64,000 nucleotides of DNA, from NCBI GenBank assembly GCA_021740385.1, contig JAIOZY010000010.1:1-64000 (forward strand), read 5' to 3'. Positions within the stretch are counted from its first letter, which is position 1; every line of letters begins with the position of its first letter. This document shows positions 21,037 to 29,528 of this stretch, piece by piece. Under the pieces are notes generated by a model that saw only the letters and a list, made by a program, of their open reading frames with translations, was not told the DNA's origin and made no database searches. A program made the position numbers and the translations under genes. The stretch comes from Prolixibacteraceae bacterium (lineage in GTDB: Bacteria > Bacteroidota > Bacteroidia > Bacteroidales > Prolixibacteraceae).

Positions 21037-21388
21037 CCCGCGCGTTTTTGGGGGCTTTAAAAAACACCGCAAGGTTCTATTCATCTGTGTTCATAGTCTA
21101 TTCTATTGAAGATAGTAAATTTTGTTGTTACCGGGTTATTTCACAAAATACCGGCACTGCAAACACCATTATTGCACAATTTACTTAGTGAAATTGGGTA
21201 ATTTTTCGGATTGACCCGGCTTTTCAGCGGGCTTACCTTTACTGCACGAAATCTTGTTAAGGGCAAAACAAAACTTTTTGCGTTTGATATGAAACGAGCC
21301 CCGAATTGTCGGGGCGAGTTCCATACAATTCCTTATAAACAATTAATTTAATCGTATAAAAAACCGGAAACAACTAATATCCACTTCT
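21037..21388. other. Intergenic region upstream of the GLUG gene
   Basis: No gene in 352 bases. A short stem with GCAA loop (ACC-GCAA-GGT) lies near 21066. The 3' part (21287-21357) is the second copy of the structured upstream element. Confidence 0.5.
21287..21357 (+). repeat. Upstream structured element, copy 2
   Basis: Same outline as 15285-15383: ATATGAAACGAGC, then a hairpin GCCCCGA-ATTG-TCGGGGC (21298-21315), then GCGAGTTCCATAC and a terminal AATCGTAT. It lies 32 bases before the GLUG gene. The hairpin belongs to the same palindrome type found in the degenerate tRNA copies near 60188. Confidence 0.5.
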
Positions 21389-23977
21389 ATGAATACTTCA
21401 GCAAAAAAACAGACTTTCCTTTTTATTTTGAGCATTTTCTTCTGCATGAATGCCATGGCACAATTTGCCGGGGGAACCGGTACGAAAAAAAATCCCTTTG
21501 AAATTGAAACAGCCCAACACCTCAACAACGTGCGGTTCTATATGGGTGAGCAGTATTATTTCGTCTTGCAAAACAACATCAATTTAGAAACCTACCTTGC
21601 CAAGGGAGGTGACGGATGGGACTTGTGGGGAGCTGAAGGCTGGCTGCCCATTGGAGATGACACAACCCCCTTTGAAGGAAAATTTTACGGAAACGGAAAT
21701 AAAATTTCTGGGCTGTACGTTAACAGGCCCGACAGTAATTATGTGGGGCTCTTTGGTGCAATTGGAACCCCCGGTGAAATAAATTCACTCCACATCAAAA
21801 TGGGGTTAACATCTGAAATAGCAGGCAATAACTACGTTGGAGGAATTTGTGGAAGATTGCGTGGAACAATAAGCAATTGCTCATTAAATGGCTCGCTCTC
21901 CGGAGAGTTTGGGGTTGGCGGAATTGCCGGCTTAGTCAACAACATGGGAAACATTGAGAACTCATTTACTTCGGGCGAAATTTTCTGTAACAACTACGGA
22001 GGCGGTTTTGTTGGTTACACTTCAAGTAATGCAACAATTCTGAACTGCTATAGCCACACCAATGTTAACAAAACCGGTGGATCTGAATGTTTTGGTGGTT
22101 TTGTGGGCAGACATACTCAATCATCGATTGTGAACTGCTATTCAACAGGTTGGGTAAAAGAAGGCAGTACTGTTCAAACCAACAGAGGGTTTGCCGGACG
22201 AATTGATACCGGCGAAGGATATGAAATGACCGGCTGCTTTTGGGATACCGAAACCTCGGGCGCAAGTTCTTCTGCCGGCGAAGCCACCGGAAAAACCACG
22301 GCCGAAATGACCACCGGGGCACTTACATATCCCAACTTTTACATCCTTGAGGGCTGGGACTTTAAAGGCGCTTGCAACGAGGATGTATGGAACATTGGCA
22401 ACGGCCGGAACGGTGGTTACCCCTATTTCAACCGACAATACCCCGACGACCCGCCCTTTGCCCTATTTGCCGGTGGCGACGGTTCAGAAAGCGACCCTTT
22501 TCAGATAACCTGCGCCCAGCACCTCGATAACGTACGAAACTACCTGGGATCAAGCCATTCCGACAAACATTTCATTTTAATGAACGACATTAACCTGTCG
22601 GACTACCTCGAAGAAGGGGGTGACGGATATGCCAAATGGAGCGACGACCGTTGGTTGCCCATAGGCGGTAGTGGTTCTGAAAACATTTTTTATGGAAAAT
22701 TCAACGGGAACGGGCATGTACTGTCTGAATTATCAATAATAAGGCCTACAACTGAATTTGTCGGACTTTTTGGAAATGTAGGGCTAAACGGGGAAATAAA
22801 AAACCTGGGCATTTCTTCGGCATGGATCTATGGCGAAGACTATGTCGGCGTTATAACCGGCTCGTGCGGTTACGGGGGCTGTTCAGAACCCGGAGGTACC
22901 ATCGAAAATTGTTTTGTGACAGATGGTTGGGTATATGGATACGGTGTTGTAAATGGCAGTGGTGGCTTAACCGGCCAGTTAAGGGGCGGGCAAATCAACA
23001 ATTGTTTCGCGATGGCCAATGTTACCGATGAAAACTATTCAGGAAATAGCTGTGGCGGTTTTGTCGGAAAAATTTTATTCGATGGAGTAATAAACAATTG
23101 CTATTCAACCGGCTGGATAAAACAACAGGAAACCATCAAAACAAACAAAGGGTTTTGTGGAAGCACTCTGGGTGAATACGAAATAACCGGCTGTTTTTGG
23201 GATACCGAAACCTCGGGCGCAAGTTCTTCTGCCGGTGAAGCCACCGGGAAAACCACGGCCGAAATGACCACCTACTCCACTTTTTTCAATGCCGGCTGGG
23301 ACTTTTTAGATGAAAGTACTAACGGCAGCAACGATTATTGGGGCATTAATTCAGAAGACAATGGCGGTTATCCTTTCCTTGCATGGCAGGGATATGAAAA
23401 CGATCTCAATACCATACCCGGAAATTTACAACTATTGGGACAAAACCTTACCGACGGCGACACCGAATGTTACAACGCCCATAATTCCATCAGGGTTGGC
23501 GGCACGCCGGCTGTAAACCTCCAATCCGGTTCATCGGCCACCTTTATTGCCGGTTATTCTATACGCTTTCTGCCGGACTTCCATGCCCACAGTGGTAGCT
23601 ACATGGATGCCCACATTACCACTATCGGTTCGTTCTGCGACGATTTGCCCGAAAGTACTGTTGTGAAATACACCGAACCAGTAGCCCATAAAAGCAAAAG
23701 TATTGAAAAAGAAGAAAGCATCCAGGGTAGCATTATGGCTGAACCTTCGGTTAAGGTTTACCCCAACCCGAACAACGGGGAGTTCACGGTGGAATTACAA
23801 CATTTTGATGGAGAAACCCGGGTGATGCTCTTTAACTCCACCGGGCAACTAATACACAATGGATTGACCACTGACAGGGAAATGCAGCTAATCATACCCC
23901 ATGCAAAAAGCGGAATGTATTTCATTAAAACGGTGAATAAAGACAACCAGTTCATGCAAAAAATAGTGGTGAGATGA
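21389..23977 (+). CDS. Secreted GLUG-repeat protein with T9SS sorting domain
   Basis: A predicted surface adhesin-like protein. After a signal peptide (residues 1-24) come two homologous halves (about 25-340 and 350-680). Each opens with FAGGxGxxxxPFxIxxAQHL and contains GLUG-type repeats (GGFVGRHTQSSIVNCYSTG). Each half also contains the segment CFWDTETSGASSSAGEATG, encoded by almost identical DNA (22229-22315 and 23185-23272). This points to a recent internal duplication or conversion. The Cys module (about 686-754; here FLPDFHAHSGS, Asp in place of Gly) and the T9SS sorting domain (about 786-862) end the protein. No enzyme domain is visible. Confidence 0.88.
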   Translation: MNTSAKKQTFLFILSIFFCMNAMAQFAGGTGTKKNPFEIETAQHLNNVRFYMGEQYYFVLQNNINLETYLAKGGDGWDLWGAEGWLPIGDDTTPFEGKFYGNGNKISGLYVNRPDSNYVGLFGAIGTPGEINSLHIKMGLTSEIAGNNYVGGICGRLRGTISNCSLNGSLSGEFGVGGIAGLVNNMGNIENSFTSGEIFCNNYGGGFVGYTSSNATILNCYSHTNVNKTGGSECFGGFVGRHTQSSIVNCYSTGWVKEGSTVQTNRGFAGRIDTGEGYEMTGCFWDTETSGASSSAGEATGKTTAEMTTGALTYPNFYILEGWDFKGACNEDVWNIGNGRNGGYPYFNRQYPDDPPFALFAGGDGSESDPFQITCAQHLDNVRNYLGSSHSDKHFILMNDINLSDYLEEGGDGYAKWSDDRWLPIGGSGSENIFYGKFNGNGHVLSELSIIRPTTEFVGLFGNVGLNGEIKNLGISSAWIYGEDYVGVITGSCGYGGCSEPGGTIENCFVTDGWVYGYGVVNGSGGLTGQLRGGQINNCFAMANVTDENYSGNSCGGFVGKILFDGVINNCYSTGWIKQQETIKTNKGFCGSTLGEYEITGCFWDTETSGASSSAGEATGKTTAEMTTYSTFFNAGWDFLDESTNGSNDYWGINSEDNGGYPFLAWQGYENDLNTIPGNLQLLGQNLTDGDTECYNAHNSIRVGGTPAVNLQSGSSATFIAGYSIRFLPDFHAHSGSYMDAHITTIGSFCDDLPESTVVKYTEPVAHKSKSIEKEESIQGSIMAEPSVKVYPNPNNGEFTVELQHFDGETRVMLFNSTGQLIHNGLTTDREMQLIIPHAKSGMYFIKTVNKDNQFMQKIVVR
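22229..23272 (+). repeat. Near-identical internal DNA repeat pair in the GLUG gene
   Basis: Segments of about 87 bases at 22229-22315 and 23185-23272 differ at only a few bases, far less than the rest of the two protein halves. The span given covers both copies. Confidence 0.75.
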
Positions 23978-24126
23978 CAATCTGGAATAATGTATCCTGA
24001 ATAATTCAAAAATAAATACATCTTAGTGAATATTAGTGCCTTGGTGGCTAAAAACATATTGCCCCTAAGACTCTAATACACAAAAGAAACACAAAGTATA
24101 TGAATTAAGAGGGCTAAGTGGCTTCG

Positions 24127-25374
24127 CTATACAATGGCCGATTTTTCAGCCTCACCGGCAAAAACATGTTGTTCAATTTTTCGCATAAAGGATATTCGGT
24201 TCGACTGCATATTACTTCTCCGCTTCTTTACAAAAGCGTAACTGAAAGGTGAATATTTTTCAAATTCATCCAGATAGTGTTTATCCCAGTATTCACTGTT
24301 TTTGCCTATGGCTTCAATGGCCAGTATCCGGATGCTTTTATTCATGAGCCCCATCATGGGTTTGGGGTCATCGGTATCAAAACAACTCAAATCAGCTAAA
24401 ACCGTGGCAGTTGCATTCAGGGTTTTGTTGGTATAATGCTCAAGCATAGCTTCCTTGTGTGCCCGGGTAAAGGCCGTTTCGAGCCCCCCGCTCATATCTT
24501 CTGAAATATCCTGAATATCGTCGATGTATTGCAACACAACCCCAAACCCGAAACAAAATTCCTCTTGTGCCGGTGAAAGGCTTCCTTTTACAAGGTAACC
24601 ATCGGCCAAAACAGATGTCCCTCCTTTTTCGATGCAAATCGACAACAGCTCGTCTTCGCCGGGTAGAGCGGCAGAATCCATCAGCCTGATACTTTTTGTT
24701 TGGGCATCGTGTATGGATAGAAGACTCTGATAAACTAGCGGATAAGCAGTCCTGTCCCAATCCGATTCAATAAGGGCAACAAGGTCGAAAACCAATTTTT
24801 CTGCCGGGTTTGCGGCCAACACTTTTTCGCCGGTAAGCCTTTTCCTGAAACGGTTGCTGAAGGCTACCTTTTCCTGTGCCGAAACATGCGGGTCGTCGAG
24901 GTAATTGTCGGAATAGGGGTATAACATGCTGTAGGCAAAAACCGAGGGCGTTAAAACAACCGGTTGCCCCATCATAACCTGTAAACTATTTACGATCCAC
25001 AAATTACGGCAGGCCTGAAAAATATCTTCAATGGATATGTCCGGATCGAAATCACGGGCCATTTTCATAAAATCGGTTGTAACCGGCATAAAACCCTTAC
25101 GGGTTATGATGCTCAGTTCGCTATCGGTGTAATTGAACGAAGTACGAAAGAGTACCCCAAGCTTTTCCATTAACTGTCGTTTATACGCTTCGTTGTCTAA
25201 AACATCGCCAGTATCGCTTCTGTTCCCGGGGTTTGCACTCAAGGCAAATTTTTCGAGTGCCCGCTCTCGAACAGTTTTCTCTTCGGTTGGAATAACGGCA
25301 CCCAAACACGGAAAATCTCCCGAAATTTTGTTCCAAATTTTAACCTGGTTGTTTACGAGTTGTTGTATATTCAT
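24127..25374 (-). CDS. Class I isoprenoid-synthase-like protein
   Basis: A predicted all-alpha terpenoid synthase related to the squalene/phytoene synthase (trans-IPPS head-to-head) family; reaction unknown. Counting from the ATG at 25374 (415 residues), the first Asp-rich motif is DNYLDD at 156-161. The second is in the context FGVVLQYIDDIQDISED (DDIQD at 285-289), which matches the family pattern of an FG-x-LQ-x(3)-D-x(2)-x-D-x(2)-ED helix binding Mg-diphosphate. At 415 residues it is longer than bacterial CrtB or HpnCD. No other isoprenoid gene is adjacent. An in-frame upstream ATG at 25404 would add 10 residues. It could be a terpene cyclase, a prenyl-coupling enzyme or a degenerate member. 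Confidence 0.65.
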   Translation of the reverse strand: MNIQQLVNNQVKIWNKISGDFPCLGAVIPTEEKTVRERALEKFALSANPGNRSDTGDVLDNEAYKRQLMEKLGVLFRTSFNYTDSELSIITRKGFMPVTTDFMKMARDFDPDISIEDIFQACRNLWIVNSLQVMMGQPVVLTPSVFAYSMLYPYSDNYLDDPHVSAQEKVAFSNRFRKRLTGEKVLAANPAEKLVFDLVALIESDWDRTAYPLVYQSLLSIHDAQTKSIRLMDSAALPGEDELLSICIEKGGTSVLADGYLVKGSLSPAQEEFCFGFGVVLQYIDDIQDISEDMSGGLETAFTRAHKEAMLEHYTNKTLNATATVLADLSCFDTDDPKPMMGLMNKSIRILAIEAIGKNSEYWDKHYLDEFEKYSPFSYAFVKKRRSNMQSNRISFMRKIEQHVFAGEAEKSAIV

Positions 25375-25547
25375 GGCCTTAATTATTTTTCCCACGTTTT
25401 CCATGCAACAAAAAAATGAAATTTAAATTGAGAATGCTGCCAAAAAAAGGCGAATGACCGATTTTTACCTGTGAAAAGAGAAACATAAGCGGGAATTTCT
25501 TCGTTGTAACTTATATCAAAACAACAGATAATTAAACTTGAAATACC

Positions 25548-26183
25548 ATGAAAAGATTTAAAAAATTCCTGCAAACCACACTATTGGGCGGAGTAGCAGC
25601 CATTTTGCCCATTGGGTTGGTTATTATTGTATTCCGCTGGATAATCATGCTCATTGAAAAATACCTCAGGCCGCTGGTCGATTTGTTTGAAACAAGCAAC
25701 CGCATGGGAACCATCATTGTATACTGCATTGCTTGTGCAGCAGTGATAACGGTTTTTTTCCTTATCGGGTTGTTTATCCGCACGCGGTTCGGCAACCTGC
25801 TTATGGACTACCTCGAAAGCAATTACCTGATAAAAATTCCGGGGTATAAAACGGCACGAGAAGTGGTTAAACAGTTTTTTGGGAGCAACAAATCGTTCTT
25901 TTCCGAAGTAGTACTCATTGACATTTTTGATTGCGGCACACTCATGACCGGCTTCATAACCGACGACCACGGTGCGTTTGTAACGGTGTTTGTCCCAACC
26001 GGCCCGAACCCCACTTCGGGCAATATTTACCATGTTTCGCGCGAAAAAGTTTTCAAAAGCAAAACACCCATCGACACAACCCTTAAAACCATTATCAGTT
26101 GCGGGGCAGGCTCAGGCGAAGTTTTCTCGAACATGAGTAAAGACCCCCTACCGGTTCTAAAAAATGAAGAAAAACCGGAATAA
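25548..26183 (+). CDS. DUF502 family membrane protein
   Basis: An inner-membrane protein of unknown function. Two hydrophobic segments are clear (about 11-33 and 54-74). They are followed by the family-typical stretch with TRFGNLLMDYLE, IPGYKTAREVVKQF and VTVFVPTGPNPTSGNIYHV. Length (211) is normal for DUF502. It is divergent from the isoprenoid-synthase-like gene and stands upstream of the TetR gene in the same direction, with an 80-base gap containing a promoter, so it is probably its own transcription unit. Confidence 0.88.
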   Translation: MKRFKKFLQTTLLGGVAAILPIGLVIIVFRWIIMLIEKYLRPLVDLFETSNRMGTIIVYCIACAAVITVFFLIGLFIRTRFGNLLMDYLESNYLIKIPGYKTAREVVKQFFGSNKSFFSEVVLIDIFDCGTLMTGFITDDHGAFVTVFVPTGPNPTSGNIYHVSREKVFKSKTPIDTTLKTIISCGAGSGEVFSNMSKDPLPVLKNEEKPE

Positions 26184-26196
26184 TTTTCAAAATCAT

Positions 26197-26226
26197 TTTG
26201 CACATTAACATTGTTAATTATATTTG
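26197..26226 (+). promoter_or_regulatory. Promoter of the tetR-antiporter unit
   Basis: TTTG (26197-26200), an 18-base spacer and TATATTTG (26219-26226) form a full Bacteroidota promoter, 37 bases before the TetR start. The spacing is the same as at the SRP RNA promoter in this window. Confidence 0.75.
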
Positions 26227-26253
26227 CAGTGTCAATAAAATTGTCAATGTTAA
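26205..26253. promoter_or_regulatory. Paired operator-like palindromes around the tetR promoter
   Basis: A 13-base palindrome TTAACATTGTTAA (26205-26217) lies between the -33 and -7 boxes. A second site TTGTCAATGTTAA (26241-26253), matching it at 11 of 13 bases on the reverse complement, lies just past the expected start site. Arms ATTAACATTG and CAATGTTAAT bracket the -7 box. This is what an autoregulating TetR repressor would use. Confidence 0.6.
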
Positions 26254-26263
26254 TTAAATCGCT

Positions 26264-26851
26264 ATGGACAATAAACAAATTCAGGAAGCCCGCATGAGGG
26301 GTTATTTTATTGAAGCAACGCGCAATATATTGAAGTCGGAAGGATTAAAAAGCATCAGTGTACGGAACATTGCACAACAGGCCGGGTACTCGTATGCAAC
26401 CCTTTACAACTACTTTAAAGATGTTAAAGAACTTGTTTTTATTTGCGTGAATGACTTCCTGGGTGAAATTGAAAAAAAGCTGAAAGAAACCGCTGAAAAT
26501 GCAAGACCGGGCAAAGAAAGGATCAAATCGTTTTCGATGGGCTACATCAGATATTTTCTCGAATACCCGGGGATTTACGAGCTGTTTTACCTTGAAAGAA
26601 TGTCGGAAATAAGCAACAACGAAGAAGCCTCGCAACTAATTGTCAGCTTTTTGAAAAAAATATGCCAGCCCGATTGGGAAATAATTGAACCCGATTCAAC
26701 CAAAAGGCAACTAAAAATGGACGAAATGAATTATGTGGTTGCCGGTTTGTTGCTCTTTTATTTTAACCGGCGCGAACCATCGTCGTGGGATGCGTTTATA
26801 AAACGTTCCGAAGAACAGATCGGCAACGTGCTTGGAGGTACCCGCCCCTAA
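26264..26851 (+). CDS. TetR/AcrR family transcriptional regulator
   Basis: The N-terminal HTH is clear: SEGLKSISVRNIAQQAGYSYATLYNYFKD-type sequence at about residues 25-52. The all-helical ligand domain that follows is variable and gives no ligand. Length (195) is typical. It is preceded by a strong promoter with two palindromic half-site pairs and followed after 64 bases by a CitMHS-type antiporter on the same strand. Inference: it represses itself and the antiporter. Confidence 0.92.
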   Translation: MDNKQIQEARMRGYFIEATRNILKSEGLKSISVRNIAQQAGYSYATLYNYFKDVKELVFICVNDFLGEIEKKLKETAENARPGKERIKSFSMGYIRYFLEYPGIYELFYLERMSEISNNEEASQLIVSFLKKICQPDWEIIEPDSTKRQLKMDEMNYVVAGLLLFYFNRREPSSWDAFIKRSEEQIGNVLGGTRP

Positions 26852-26915
26852 ATGCAAACCCGTTTGATAATATTTTCATGAACCAACTGAACAACATTAA
26901 AAAACAATACAACTT

Positions 26916-28226
26916 ATGAGTCACGGAACCGTTGAAAGCATGCCCCTATGGTTATTGCTACCCTTTGCGTTGATGCTGCTTACAATTGCCATTGGCCCCA
27001 TGCTTTTTAAACACTGGTGGGAAAACAACCGCAATAAACTGATCGTTTCCCTCGTGCTTGGAATTCCATTATCAATAATTTTGATTATCCGCGGGCTTGA
27101 ACACGAGTTGGTTCACCAAATTTTGTTCGATTACGTGCCCTTTATCATATTGCTGGGTTCATTGTTTGTAATTACCGGGGGAATTCATATCAAAGGCGAC
27201 ATACAGGCCAAACCTGTCACAAACGCATTGTTCCTGGCCATTGGCGGAATACTGGCTTCGTTTATGGGCACCACGGGAGCTGCCATGTTGCTCATCAGGC
27301 CGGTAATTACAACAAACTCGCAACGAAAATTTAAAATACACACCATCCTGTTTTTTATTGCCATTGTGGCCAACGCAGGCGGCATGCTCACCCCGCTGGG
27401 CGACCCGCCACTATTCCTGTTGTTTTTAAAGGGTGCCCCTTTCGGCTGGTTCTTTACCCTGGTTTACGAATGGGCATTTGTAATGGTCGCACTATTGGTG
27501 ATTTATATAATTGTAGACAGTTATTATTATAAAAAAGAGGACGAAGCCAACATTTTGCTCGACAAAAACAACATTAAACCAATACGGCTAAAGGGGAACA
27601 TCAATTTCATATTCCTGATTGGCGTAATCCTTTCGGTGGCCTTTTTAAATGAAAACTACATCCCCCAAATAAATCAGAACCCATACCTCCGGTTTATCCG
27701 CGAAGGGATGATGCTGCTCATGGCCATCCTGTCGCTTGCATTTACAAAACGCAGCATCAGGTACAACGAAAACAAATTCTCATGGGCACCCATTGTTGAA
27801 GTGGCTTTCCTCTTTTTGGGAATTTTCATCACCATGACACCCGCGTTGCTTTACCTGAAGGAAACAGCCGACTCGTTCGGGCTGTCGAAGGCTTCGCATT
27901 TCTACTATGTTACCGGGGCGCTCAGCGCTTTTCTCGACAATGCGCCAACGGCCTTTTTATTTCACAATCTGGCCCAGGAAATGGTCGTCCTTTTCCCGGG
28001 GGCAAACCTTGTTGCAAACATACCGGAAATTTTATTGACCGCGATAAGCCTTGGTGCCGTGTTCTTTGGGGCCATGACCTACATTGGCAACGGCCCTAAT
28101 TTTATGGTGAAAGCCATTGCCGAAGAGAATAAAATTAAAATGCCCGGTTTTTTCGGGTACATGTTTAAATTCTCATTGATTGTATTGTTGCCGGTTTACA
28201 TCATCACGCAACTGATATTTTTATAG
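26916..28226 (+). CDS. CitMHS-type ion transporter / putative Na+:H+ antiporter
   Basis: A polytopic inner-membrane protein (436 residues, roughly eleven to twelve hydrophobic segments). Family-typical signatures include ASFMGTTGAAMLLIRP, NAGGMLTPLGDPPLF and FLDNAPTAFLFHNLA, matching the CitMHS/ArsB/NhaD-like fold with paired re-entrant motifs (GDPPLF and DNAPT). Bacteroidota members are usually called sodium:proton antiporters, but the substrate could equally be an organic acid. It follows the TetR gene and is likely controlled by it. Confidence 0.8.
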   Translation: MSHGTVESMPLWLLLPFALMLLTIAIGPMLFKHWWENNRNKLIVSLVLGIPLSIILIIRGLEHELVHQILFDYVPFIILLGSLFVITGGIHIKGDIQAKPVTNALFLAIGGILASFMGTTGAAMLLIRPVITTNSQRKFKIHTILFFIAIVANAGGMLTPLGDPPLFLLFLKGAPFGWFFTLVYEWAFVMVALLVIYIIVDSYYYKKEDEANILLDKNNIKPIRLKGNINFIFLIGVILSVAFLNENYIPQINQNPYLRFIREGMMLLMAILSLAFTKRSIRYNENKFSWAPIVEVAFLFLGIFITMTPALLYLKETADSFGLSKASHFYYVTGALSAFLDNAPTAFLFHNLAQEMVVLFPGANLVANIPEILLTAISLGAVFFGAMTYIGNGPNFMVKAIAEENKIKMPGFFGYMFKFSLIVLLPVYIITQLIFL

Positions 28227-28232
28227 ATAGTC

Positions 28233-28335
28233 ATTGGCGAAAGATGGCCTCGAAAGCAGATCGCTTTTCAATTTACGAAGTCAAATCCTTGCTCCAGAAT
28301 TGCATGGGTTTATCCGTCTCGTTTTTTTCGCCAAT
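28233..28335. repeat. Inverted repeat of 10 bases around an 83-base spacer
   Basis: ATTGGCGAAA (28233-28242) and TTTCGCCAAT (28326-28335) are exact inverted repeats in the 225-base gap between the antiporter and lacI. It may be a small MITE-like element or a long-range hairpin downstream of the antiporter gene. The right arm follows a T-run rather than preceding one, so a simple terminator is unlikely. Confidence 0.4.
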
Positions 28336-28451
28336 AATATGAAAAAAATAATATTCACAGGGCATTTCTGTTAAGAGTCGATATTTATTCTGCTATTGCA
28401 TCCATTTTAGCCATTTAAATAATTAATATTGCAATTAAAACACATTTTGGC

Positions 28452-29474
28452 ATGCAAGCTGCAAAACCTACAATACAGCAAATTTCTAATACTACAGGCT
28501 ATTCCGTTTCTACGGTATCGCGTGTTTTGAACGGTTACAGCAGACAATACCGGATTAGCGAAAAAGCACAAAAATTAATAAAAAAGAAGGCCGAAGAACT
28601 GAATTATAAACCCAATCAAATGGCCCGCGGACTCCGGTTAAAACGCACGTTTACCATTGGTTTGGTAATTCCCGATTTTGCCAATCCCTTTTTTGCCATA
28701 ATGGCCAAACACATTGAAAAAGCGGCTTCTCTTTCAGACTATTCAATATTGCTGGTTGATTCCGATGAAAATGCCGAAAAGGAAAAACAACAGATAAAAA
28801 ACATGATTGCCCGCGACATTGATGGCATTATTGTAGCGCCTGTTGGGACAGAAAAAAACCATTTCAACGATATCATCAAGCAGAAAATCCCACTACTTTT
28901 TATCGACCGCTATTTTCCCGATATGGATGTACCATTTTTATCATCAGACAATTTCAGGGGAGCTTACGATGCTATAAAGCTTTTTATCAGGAATGGGCAT
29001 AAAAAAATTGCCATAATTAAAGGCGACAACCGCATTGAACCGGTTAAAGAAAGGCTCAGGGGTTACATCAACGCCCTAAAGGAATCGGGCATTAACGTTT
29101 GTGAAAAATTCATTGCCGGCAATGGGTTCAGTCCCGAAAATGGATACCACACTACACTCGAACTTCTGGAATTGCCCGAAAAACCTACAGCAATACTGGC
29201 CATGAGCAACCTGATAGGACTGGGTGTTTTGCAGGCATTAAATGAAAAAAATATGTCAATTCCTTCGGACATGTCATTTATTGTTTTCGATGACCAACCC
29301 TACGTTTCATATTTAAACCCTCCGGTAACCACTGTAAAACAAAATTCTGAGATGATCGGGAAAATGGCGTTTGAGCTATTGTTAAAAAAAATAAGTGATC
29401 CCGGGCATACCCCGTCTTCTCAACTCATCCCCACCGCAATAATCGAAAGGAGATCAATCAGCCAACAAAAATAA
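28452..29474 (+). CDS. LacI family transcriptional regulator
   Basis: The N-terminal HTH (TIQQISNTTGYSVSTVSRVLNG, residues about 7-28) and hinge are textbook LacI. The periplasmic-binding-protein-like sensor domain follows (FTIGLVIPDFANPFFA; sugar-pocket region ending in VTTVKQ). Length 340 is normal. It is immediately upstream of, and co-directional with, the nucleoside/ribose cluster. Between them lies a 30-base perfect palindrome centred on CG, the hallmark of a LacI operator. Inference: it represses the cluster and is relieved by ribose, a nucleoside or an ADP-ribose product. Confidence 0.95.
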   Translation: MQAAKPTIQQISNTTGYSVSTVSRVLNGYSRQYRISEKAQKLIKKKAEELNYKPNQMARGLRLKRTFTIGLVIPDFANPFFAIMAKHIEKAASLSDYSILLVDSDENAEKEKQQIKNMIARDIDGIIVAPVGTEKNHFNDIIKQKIPLLFIDRYFPDMDVPFLSSDNFRGAYDAIKLFIRNGHKKIAIIKGDNRIEPVKERLRGYINALKESGINVCEKFIAGNGFSPENGYHTTLELLELPEKPTAILAMSNLIGLGVLQALNEKNMSIPSDMSFIVFDDQPYVSYLNPPVTTVKQNSEMIGKMAFELLLKKISDPGHTPSSQLIPTAIIERRSISQQK

Positions 29475-29528
29475 AGGCTGAAAACTCAATTATTTTCTCA
29501 AAAATATTTCCTGTAAATAAAAAAACTC

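Noticed and set aside
21389-23977. Possible CRISPR-like or tandem DNA repeats
   Set aside because: The repeats are protein-coding GLUG units with one long duplicated segment; no short regular spacer pattern exists anywhere in the window.
24030-24060. Possible regulatory motif GTGCCTTGGTGGCTAAAA
   Set aside because: Similar phrases recur in several spacers of this window (near 46850 and 60230); it looks like general intergenic repeat text rather than a specific site.
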